Source: Candidatus Poseidoniaceae archaeon (GTDB lineage Archaea; Thermoplasmatota; Poseidoniia; Poseidoniales; Poseidoniaceae). From it: a stretch of DNA of 20,170 nucleotides. Shown one piece after another: positions 14,739 to 20,170 of the stretch; position 1 is the first letter of the stretch; each line of letters opens with the position of its first letter. The stretch covers positions 1 through 20,170 of the forward strand of contig JAKUNX010000020.1 of NCBI GenBank assembly GCA_022451835.1, in the 5' to 3' direction. The translations under genes and the position numbers were made by a program. The notes under the pieces were generated by a model. The model did not search any database, was not told where the DNA came from, and saw only the letters and a list, made by a program, of their open reading frames with translations.

Positions 14739-17540
14739 ATGTCAGCAGGATATCGTCAACAACCGGGCAAATCGTCAGAAAAGCGAACTGATGGTAAAAG
14801 AGTTGCCGGGAAGCAGGCTTTTCCTCCTCCCGGTTCGGGAGGTTCAGATCCAATAATGAAGCCAAGAGATCTCAATTTCATTCCAGAGTCAGTAGGGTGT
14901 AAAGAGCCTCAACCTGCTGGGTCACACATACACGACCGAATTCGAACAGGGACTGTTGTCGGTAAATCCCTACCTCTAGTTGATTCAAATGCTAAAGTTA
15001 CAGGGCAGGCTTGGTATGGTGATGATGTTAGATTACCCAATGAGTTAATCGGCAAAATTTTGCGTTCTCCACATCATTATGCAAAGATAAAATCAATTGA
15101 TACTTCAAGAGTAGAAGCATTACCTGGAGTCATTTCTGTTGCGACGGGTGAAGATGCGCCATCTCGTTTTGGTGTTTTACCTGTGACAAAAGATGAGCAC
15201 GCAATGGCGGTTGAGAAAGTTAGACATATTGGTGATTTAGTTGCCTGTGTGTGTGCAGAAACAGAAGCGATTGCTATCGAGGCATTATCATTATTTGACA
15301 TTGAATGGGAAATTTTAGAGCCAGTTTTTGATAGAAAAAAGGGCTTAGAAGATGTCGATGAACCTATTCATTGGCGAGGTAAATATCACCTGTCAAAGAC
15401 CAATGTACAAAAAAGAGTATTCCAAGAATTTGGTGATCGTTCTTTAGTGGACAATCCACATGCGTCCTCTCACGGCAAATGGAGTATGGAAGGAGTACAC
15501 CACGGATTTACTGAACCACATGCTGTTGTCGCACATTGGGATCCCAATGGCAGATTACAGTTGTATACTCCTCAGCAAGTACCACATTATACTCACCGAG
15601 CATTATCTACTGTTTTGGACGTTCCTATGCATCAAATAAACGTAGTAAGGACCTTCGTTGGAGGTGGCTTTGGTGGCAAATCAGACCCATTCCCTCATGA
15701 AATGTGTGCAGCAATACTTGCTAGAAAATCTGGCAGGCCAGTTAGAATTACTTTTGATAGAGAAGAGGTTTACTGGATTAATCGAGGTAGGCATCCTAGT
15801 GACATAGAAGTTAAGATGACTGCTGATGATATTGGTAGGATTTCTGGATTTGATATCGATGCATTGATCGATGGAGGAGGGTTTGCATCTTTTGGTCACG
15901 TTACATCATACTACAATGGAGTTTTAGCAACCGCACCTTATGAGTTAGGATCATTTCATTATACTGGAGCTAGAGTTTGGACTAACAAACCTGCTTCAGG
16001 TGCAATGCGTGGGCACGGGGCTGTCAATACCAGATGTGCTGTAGAAGTTGGTCTTGATGAAATGGCAGAACAGATGAATGTTGATCCAATAGACCTTAGA
16101 TTAGCCAATTTATTGCCGCCGCATAGTCGAACAATAACAGGTTTTAGGATTACTTCAAATGGTATGCGAGAAGCACTAGAGAAGGTACGTGAAGGTTCAA
16201 ATTGGGATGAGAAATTCCGTCAATTGCCTCTTGGCAAAGGTATTGGTGTAGGTTGTGGATTCTTTATTTCCGGTTCAGGTTTACCTATTCACTGGGACCC
16301 TAACAGATTCCCACATGCTACAGTACACATTCAAGTTGATATGGATGGTGGAGTAACAGTCCATACAGGTGCAGCAGATATTGGTCAAGGCTCAACTACT
16401 GCAGTGGCACAAGTAGTAGCTGAAGTTTTAGCCTTACCGATAGAGATGATTCATGTTAGAAGCCATGAAAGTGATACCTCTCCGGTTGATTTGGGTTCAT
16501 ATTCAAGTAGAGTTACTTTCATGAATGCTAATGCAGCAATAAGGGCTGCTTTAGAGATTAGAGATCAAATACTCAAAGCAGCATGGGACATTCTTGGTTA
16601 TCACCCAAATACCTTAATTTTGAATGATCGTAGAATCTACTACAAGCATGATCCATCAATTGGAGTCTCTTATCTAAAAGCATTACATAAAGCACAGGAA
16701 GACAAAGGTTCACTAATTGCTAGTGGAGCTTATCGCTCACCACCGATGGGCGGAGTTCACAAAGGTGCTGCGGCAGGCCTTGCTCCTGCATACTCTTTCT
16801 CAGCATATGTTGCAGAAGTAGATGTTGACGTTGAGTTGGGATTGGTTAAATGCACCAATGTTTGGGCCGCACACGACTGTGGAAAAGCTCTCAATCCTTT
16901 AGCAGTTAAAGGTCAGATAATTGGCTCTTGTCACATGGGGCTTGGCCAGGTGTTGTCTGAAAAAATGGTCTATGGGAGAACGGGTCATTTACAAAATGCA
17001 AATTTGTTAGAATACAAAATTCCATCAGTACATGAGATGCCTCATGTTGAACCTATAATCATCGAGTCCTGCGACCCAGAAGGCCCATTTGGTGCCAAAG
17101 AAGCAGGAGAAGGTCCATTATTGCCAATTCTGCCAGCAGTTGTAAATGCTGTTTACGATGCTGTTGGTGTCAGGTTTAGAGATTTGCCACTTACTCCAGA
17201 TGTTGTATTCAAAGGCATTGAGAGAAAGCGAAAGTCTCTCAAACTGGATGATTGTATGGATTTGCCAAGCCCAAGACTAGAACATGGTCCATTACAAGAA
17301 GTGCTTTCTTCAAGAGCTGACGAACACAGATTACGTGACAAAGCAAGACAAAGAACAGAAGACACCTCACATTATGTCAATGGAGTATTGTTTGGTTTTG
17401 ATCCAAATATCCCACTTGAAGATCAGGTTGATGGATGGCGAATGGCCACCGAGCCCGATCCAAAACAATTAGCTGAATTGGGTCTCGCAGGCAGAGCATG
17501 GCTTAAGAAAACTCAACGTGAGATGGGAGGTGATTCATGA
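14739..17540 (+). CDS. hcrA-like: Molybdenum hydroxylase large subunit, 4-hydroxybenzoyl-CoA reductase alpha-like
   Basis: Molybdopterin-binding catalytic subunit, 933 aa from ATG 14739 (GTG 14730, overlapping the previous stop, would add three residues). Family motifs: VGGGFGGK (307-314), NKPASGAMRGHG (416-427), TGAADIGQGS (543-552), GSYSSRVTF (586-594), and GPFGAKEAGEG (782-792) with Glu788 at the place of the catalytic glutamate. GAMRGHG, GSYSSRVTF and GPFGAKE match 4-hydroxybenzoyl-CoA reductase alpha as I recall it. The AYRCSFR loop of aerobic CO dehydrogenase is absent. Compared with HcrA (about 770 aa) there are about 65 extra N-terminal residues (basic, Gly/Pro-rich) and about 105 extra C-terminal residues, charged and unrecognised. 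No signal peptide or Tat motif is seen, so it is probably cytoplasmic. The substrate is unproven: 4-hydroxybenzoyl-CoA or another aromatic or acyl-CoA thioester is possible. Confidence 0.92.
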   Translation: MSAGYRQQPGKSSEKRTDGKRVAGKQAFPPPGSGGSDPIMKPRDLNFIPESVGCKEPQPAGSHIHDRIRTGTVVGKSLPLVDSNAKVTGQAWYGDDVRLPNELIGKILRSPHHYAKIKSIDTSRVEALPGVISVATGEDAPSRFGVLPVTKDEHAMAVEKVRHIGDLVACVCAETEAIAIEALSLFDIEWEILEPVFDRKKGLEDVDEPIHWRGKYHLSKTNVQKRVFQEFGDRSLVDNPHASSHGKWSMEGVHHGFTEPHAVVAHWDPNGRLQLYTPQQVPHYTHRALSTVLDVPMHQINVVRTFVGGGFGGKSDPFPHEMCAAILARKSGRPVRITFDREEVYWINRGRHPSDIEVKMTADDIGRISGFDIDALIDGGGFASFGHVTSYYNGVLATAPYELGSFHYTGARVWTNKPASGAMRGHGAVNTRCAVEVGLDEMAEQMNVDPIDLRLANLLPPHSRTITGFRITSNGMREALEKVREGSNWDEKFRQLPLGKGIGVGCGFFISGSGLPIHWDPNRFPHATVHIQVDMDGGVTVHTGAADIGQGSTTAVAQVVAEVLALPIEMIHVRSHESDTSPVDLGSYSSRVTFMNANAAIRAALEIRDQILKAAWDILGYHPNTLILNDRRIYYKHDPSIGVSYLKALHKAQEDKGSLIASGAYRSPPMGGVHKGAAAGLAPAYSFSAYVAEVDVDVELGLVKCTNVWAAHDCGKALNPLAVKGQIIGSCHMGLGQVLSEKMVYGRTGHLQNANLLEYKIPSVHEMPHVEPIIIESCDPEGPFGAKEAGEGPLLPILPAVVNAVYDAVGVRFRDLPLTPDVVFKGIERKRKSLKLDDCMDLPSPRLEHGPLQEVLSSRADEHRLRDKARQRTEDTSHYVNGVLFGFDPNIPLEDQVDGWRMATEPDPKQLAELGLAGRAWLKKTQREMGGDS
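17525..17534 (+). promoter_or_regulatory. Near-perfect Shine-Dalgarno site for the FAD subunit
   Basis: GGGAGGTGAT matches nine consecutive bases of the complement of a typical archaeal 16S 3' end. It lies inside the last codons of the large-subunit gene, just before the ATGA overlap at 17537. It shows that this genome uses Shine-Dalgarno initiation inside operons. Confidence 0.7.
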
Positions 17541-18514
17541 TGCTAATGCCGCCATTTATTCTTCATCATCCAACCACTATCGGAGAAGCGACATCGATAG
17601 CAGCTAATTTGATTGAACAAGGAGAGGATTTTGATTGGGTTGCTGGTGGCACAGACGTTCTGCCAAATTACAAATGGCGAATAAATCCAAAACCACATGT
17701 GATTTCGTTGGCAAAAATACCTGAGGCTAATCAAATTAGCCCGTATGAAATTGGCTGTATGACCAAACTTTCATCACTGACAACAGAAAACGGAATACAT
17801 CCCTTAATCGTAGAAGCAGCATCAAAAATAGCCTCATCTTTGATAAGAAAGAGTGCAACAGTAGGTGGTAATTTATGTCTTGATACCAGATGTTTTTGGT
17901 ATAATCAAAGTGAAGATTGGCGACGTTCAATAGACTGGTGCCATAAAGCAGATTGTGGGACTGGAGCAGATTGCCGAGTTATTCCGAATCAAAACACACT
18001 CTGTGTTGCGACTTATCAGGGAGATTTAGCACCTAATTTTATGGCATTAGGGGCAAATGTTACTTTGATCGGTCCTAAAGGAGAAAGAACGATGCCATTG
18101 AATGAGTTTTATCAATTGGATGGAATGAAAAAGAATGTCTTGCAACCTGGTGAATTCATGTTAAAGGTGACTTTGCCAAAAGATTCATTTGAATACTGTG
18201 GAAGTTATCAAAAATTACGAGTTAGAGAATCTTGGGATTTCCCTGAAGCAGGTATATCTGCAGTTTGGAAAAAGGGCGACTATAACACATTGAAGATTGC
18301 TTCGACTGCGTTAGAATCGATACCGAAGACTCATGATGAACAAGTTTCAGAATTTACTTCATCTTGGGATAAAGGAGCTACTATCTCTCAATTATCCGAG
18401 GCTATTAGAAAATCGGTAAAACCAGTAAATAATACTGCTTTACCACCTAATTACCGTCGGTCAGTCGTTAGAGTTCTTACCAAGCGAGCGTTGAAAAATA
18501 TTGGATGTGAGTGA
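17537..18514 (+). CDS. hcrB-like: Molybdenum hydroxylase FAD subunit with extra [4Fe-4S] cysteine loop (HCR beta-like)
   Basis: FAD-binding medium subunit, 325 aa. FAD contacts are WVAGGTDVLPN (34-44) and SATVGGNLC (106-114). Directly after this comes an insertion absent from ordinary CoxM/XdhB proteins: Cys119, Cys135, Cys140, Cys146 and Cys156, within TRCFWYNQSEDWRR and the following 25 residues. In 4-hydroxybenzoyl-CoA reductase the same region has TRCxFYNQSExWR and four cysteines holding a [4Fe-4S] cluster. The 16-residue spacing between the first two is identical, and a three-residue insertion lies before the third or fourth. ATYQGDLAPNFMAL and the C-terminal CO-dehydrogenase flavoprotein domain follow. 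ATG 17537 overlaps the previous stop (ATGA) and has a near-perfect ribosome site. The subunit would link FAD to a low-potential donor or acceptor such as ferredoxin; that role is inferred from HCR. Confidence 0.93.
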   Translation: MMLMPPFILHHPTTIGEATSIAANLIEQGEDFDWVAGGTDVLPNYKWRINPKPHVISLAKIPEANQISPYEIGCMTKLSSLTTENGIHPLIVEAASKIASSLIRKSATVGGNLCLDTRCFWYNQSEDWRRSIDWCHKADCGTGADCRVIPNQNTLCVATYQGDLAPNFMALGANVTLIGPKGERTMPLNEFYQLDGMKKNVLQPGEFMLKVTLPKDSFEYCGSYQKLRVRESWDFPEAGISAVWKKGDYNTLKIASTALESIPKTHDEQVSEFTSSWDKGATISQLSEAIRKSVKPVNNTALPPNYRRSVVRVLTKRALKNIGCE

Positions 18515-19474
18515 GTGAAAAGAAGTAATACGAAATTAGTTGTGATTTTGTTCACATGTTTGTTTACTATCTCATTTTTACCTTTTACTAGCGGACAAGA
18601 CCAAGTTGAAATTCCGTCATGGGAGGTAGGCTGGGAAACTAATATGGACGGTGTTTATGAACTCACATTATCAGGTGAAGAAGACATAACTGATTCAATA
18701 GAATTCTTTGTCTCAAATGATAGAATGGGTGACTTAAACTTGGAGATAAGCATTGAATGGGATGAGTCAGAGAATATCCCTATCGAATTAGATTATGATG
18801 AATCAATTTCCGTATCGGCATCAGATAATCAAACATTCACTATTGAGATTTCAGATGCTTCAGGTTATTCTTTTGAGCGTTCGCCAAATGATTCAATGAC
18901 CCTATTGCTTACTGCACAAGAGATCTTGTTAGAACAACCACTTTCTTCGCAAGAAATTGACGCTGAACTTACTGTTCCTGCTGTGTTTGATTTAAAGTTA
19001 GAATCAGAATCCAATGATGAGACTCTTTTTGCTGGTTCATCGGTAGAATATTCGCTTATTGTGACCAATGATGGTAATACAAAAGATGTCATTAAAATGC
19101 CAGAATCCTCAATTAAATCTTGCCCAAGTGTATCGATTGAGGGATTAGATTCTATGAATGATATAGAGGTCGAAAATTCCACTATGAAAGAGTTCGCAAT
19201 TCGGATTTCAGCCTCCGAATCACAACCAGAGAGGCTTTGTGAAATTACAATTTCAATAAAATCAGCTGGCAATGGACAAATATCTAGTATAGTTTTTGAA
19301 ATAAATGTAAATTCAAATTCTGCTGAAAATGAGGACAAAGGAGATTCTAATGTTGAAGAATCACCTGACAATGATAATACTGAACTTACTGAAACCAATA
19401 CCCTCAACTTCTTGATGAGTTATGAGCTTATTTTGATGATAATGATTGCATTGATATTTCGGTCAAGAAATTAA
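18515..19474 (+). CDS. Secreted, C-terminally membrane-anchored protein, function unknown
   Basis: A 319-aa protein starting at GTG 18515, immediately after the TGA of the FAD-subunit gene, so its translation is probably coupled to the molybdenum operon. It has a signal peptide (basic MKRSNTK, hydrophobic core about 8-24, cleavage likely near SGQ), two beta-rich stretches (about 30-155 and 160-265) of the kind found in CARDB/NEW3-like archaeal surface proteins, an acidic Ser/Asn/Glu stalk (about 270-295) and a C-terminal hydrophobic helix (about 298-315) ending in RSRN. The second half has LIVTNDGNTKDVI, resembling the conserved strand of NEW3-type domains. No enzymatic motif is seen. A structural or adhesion-like surface role is a guess. 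Its link to the enzyme operon may be only by position. A stem-loop with a T-run follows the stop. Confidence 0.75.
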   Translation: MKRSNTKLVVILFTCLFTISFLPFTSGQDQVEIPSWEVGWETNMDGVYELTLSGEEDITDSIEFFVSNDRMGDLNLEISIEWDESENIPIELDYDESISVSASDNQTFTIEISDASGYSFERSPNDSMTLLLTAQEILLEQPLSSQEIDAELTVPAVFDLKLESESNDETLFAGSSVEYSLIVTNDGNTKDVIKMPESSIKSCPSVSIEGLDSMNDIEVENSTMKEFAIRISASESQPERLCEITISIKSAGNGQISSIVFEINVNSNSAENEDKGDSNVEESPDNDNTELTETNTLNFLMSYELILMIMIALIFRSRN

Positions 19475-19479
19475 TGTTA

Positions 19480-19506
19480 AAAAATAGCCATATAGGGCCT
19501 ATTTTT
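19480..19506 (+). terminator. Intrinsic-terminator-like stem-loop after the secreted protein gene
   Basis: AAAAATAGCC pairs with GGC-C-TATTTTT across the loop ATATAG: ten base pairs with one bulged C, with a T5 run at the 3' end. It begins five bases after the stop codon and lies before the TATA box of the next gene. This is the clearest terminator candidate in the window; the A/T arms would work in either direction. Confidence 0.6.
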
Positions 19507-19542
19507 AGCAATAATAATGCTTTGAAAACTGGGCATCATTGT

Positions 19543-19549
19543 CTATAAA
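19543..19549 (+). promoter_or_regulatory. TATA-like box upstream of the last gene
   Basis: CTATAAA is centred 40 nt before ATG 19586 and about 103 nt before ATG 19649. Transcription would start near 19572, inside the inverted repeat at 19563-19580. Confidence 0.4.
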
Positions 19550-19562
19550 CCATCGTATTAAT

Positions 19563-19580
19563 TTGCTCACCAATGAGCAA
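19563..19580 (+). repeat. Perfect inverted repeat at the predicted transcript start of the last gene
   Basis: TTGCTCA-CCAA-TGAGCAA is a 7-bp stem with a 4-nt loop. It overlaps the predicted start of transcription and ends five bases before ATG 19586. It could be a repressor site blocking initiation, or a 5' hairpin; no regulator gene is visible nearby. Confidence 0.4.
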
Positions 19581-19585
19581 TCATT

Positions 19586-20170
19586 ATGAGTGGAGAGAAT
19601 TTCGAGAGGTTAGTAGTGCGCTATGAATTGTGCAAAAGTAGGAATAATATGGCAGATGAAGAGAAGAAAAAAATCAGTCTTGAGACCTGGCTCAAGGTTG
19701 GATTTATGGCTTCTCTACTAATTTCTGTTGTATTGATAGGTTTGTTCAGTTTAAACAAGGAAACCGTATTTTCACCTTATGAGCAAGACCCTGAATATTA
19801 CAACATTCAATTAACTGAAATGAGAGCTAATATGGGCGAAGATGGTACTGGATACACAGTTGCTAATACTATGTCAACTCCGATGTTAGTTAATGATTGG
19901 AAAGATCCTCATAGAACTTTACTAATCATTGCTGCTCCTGAGAAACCATTCGATGCTGCAGAAGCTTCTGCTATTCACGACTTCGTAACTGAAAAAGGCG
20001 GAAAAGTTGTATTGGCTTCAAACTCTACTAACGCTCAACTTGTAGCGTCTGAGTTTGGAGTCAAGTACTTTGATGCTCCAGTGGTTGACCCATTCCAATT
20101 TTATGAAGTAGCAGATGAAACAGGCGAGGCATTGAGTCCTGATGAAAGAAAACTTTGGGCTGCGGATAGT
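19586..20170 (+). CDS. Membrane-anchored DUF4350-like protein (3' end beyond the window)
   Basis: Open frame from ATG 19586 to the right edge, 195 codons without a stop, so the gene is truncated here. After a charged segment (MADEEKKK) comes one hydrophobic anchor at about residues 39-55, then an extracytoplasmic region. Residues about 100-165 show MLVNDWKDPHRTLLIIAAPEKPF, FVTEKGGKVVLAS and VASEFGVKY, the pattern of DUF4350 / GldG-like domains, which resemble glutamine-amidotransferase-like folds without catalytic residues. ATG 19649 may be the true start, because it puts the charged residues and anchor directly at the N terminus and has AGG 6 nt upstream; the 21 residues before it look unlike the rest. 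Such proteins often occur beside MoxR ATPase and DUF58 genes, which would lie outside the window if present. Confidence 0.75.
   Translation, partial: MSGENFERLVVRYELCKSRNNMADEEKKKISLETWLKVGFMASLLISVVLIGLFSLNKETVFSPYEQDPEYYNIQLTEMRANMGEDGTGYTVANTMSTPMLVNDWKDPHRTLLIIAAPEKPFDAAEASAIHDFVTEKGGKVVLASNSTNAQLVASEFGVKYFDAPVVDPFQFYEVADETGEALSPDERKLWAADS

Noticed and set aside
14537..14791. Open frame of 84 codons spanning the small/large subunit junction in another frame
   Set aside because: It overlaps conserved cluster-binding codons of the small subunit, has no family motif and is Lys/Gln-rich, as an out-of-frame reading of AT-rich DNA would be.
14119..18514. Aerobic carbon monoxide dehydrogenase (coxSLM)
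   Set aside because: The large subunit lacks the AYRCSFR active-site loop and the FAD subunit has the extra cysteine loop of the HCR type. The gene order here is also S-L-M, not the M-S-L of form I cox operons.
18865..19407. Long open frame on the minus strand (180 codons) opposite the secreted protein
   Set aside because: Its Ser-rich, low-complexity composition is what the reverse of an acidic Glu/Asp/Asn/Ser-rich gene gives. The plus-strand gene has signal peptide, stalk and anchor in order.
1..20170. CRISPR array, defence island, prophage or insertion sequence
   Set aside because: No spaced direct repeats, transposase, integrase, Cas or nuclease-toxin gene was found. The proteases and the DUF2071-DCC gene lack the nucleotide-binding or effector partners expected of a defence system.
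1..20170. tRNA or rRNA genes
   Set aside because: No cloverleaf with a GGTTCRA-type T-loop and no conserved rRNA stretch was recognised by eye; gaps between genes are too short for most of them.

Overview
The window looks like a chromosomal segment of an uncultured marine planktonic euryarchaeon, most likely Marine Group II/III (Poseidoniales-like). That placement is inferred from content, not shown by a marker gene. Supporting points: AT-rich DNA; several starts with a TATA-like box about 28-31 nt upstream, as expected for leaderless archaeal mRNAs; other starts with strong Shine-Dalgarno sites matching an archaeal 16S 3' end; secreted subtilases, one with a PGF-type C-terminal anchor; and bacterial-type lipid and RNA-turnover genes of the kind reported in these archaea. 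No rRNA, tRNA, CRISPR array, insertion sequence or phage gene was seen. Genes are packed tightly and no gap exceeds about 180 bases.

Layout. 1-2413 (+): a 2-oxoacid dehydrogenase E1 beta gene, open to the left edge, then a beta-decarboxylating dehydrogenase of the isocitrate/isopropylmalate family. 2414-3322 (-): a small coiled-coil protein and a short aquaporin-family channel. 3432-7250 (+): a CaCA cation exchanger, an acyl-CoA dehydrogenase, and a MocA-XdhC pair for molybdenum cofactor maturation. 7251-8989 (-): oligoribonuclease and a DUF2071-DCC fusion protein. 9093-14070 (+): two secreted S8 proteases and a glycerophosphate acyltransferase. 14119-18514 (+): a three-gene molybdenum hydroxylase operon. 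18515-19474 (+): a secreted, C-terminally anchored protein coupled to that operon. 19586-20170 (+): the start of a membrane-anchored DUF4350-like protein that runs off the right edge.

How the genes fit together. The best candidate for an unusual system is the molybdenum enzyme. Its three subunits match 4-hydroxybenzoyl-CoA reductase (HCR) better than CO dehydrogenase or xanthine dehydrogenase. The FAD subunit keeps an extra cysteine loop that in HCR carries a [4Fe-4S] cluster. MocA would make the molybdopterin cytosine dinucleotide this enzyme class uses and XdhC would help insert it; both lie in the same window, next to an acyl-CoA dehydrogenase. A CoA-thioester substrate is therefore possible but unproven. 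The acyltransferase fits reports of bacterial-type glycerolipid genes in Marine Group II archaea, and the secreted proteases fit a protein-degrading heterotroph.

Signals. A decamer, GTTATATTGA, occurs in mirror image 35 nt upstream of two divergent genes, and a shorter form lies before the molybdenum operon. Both convergent gene pairs abut with no spacing through the same TGATTA hexamer.
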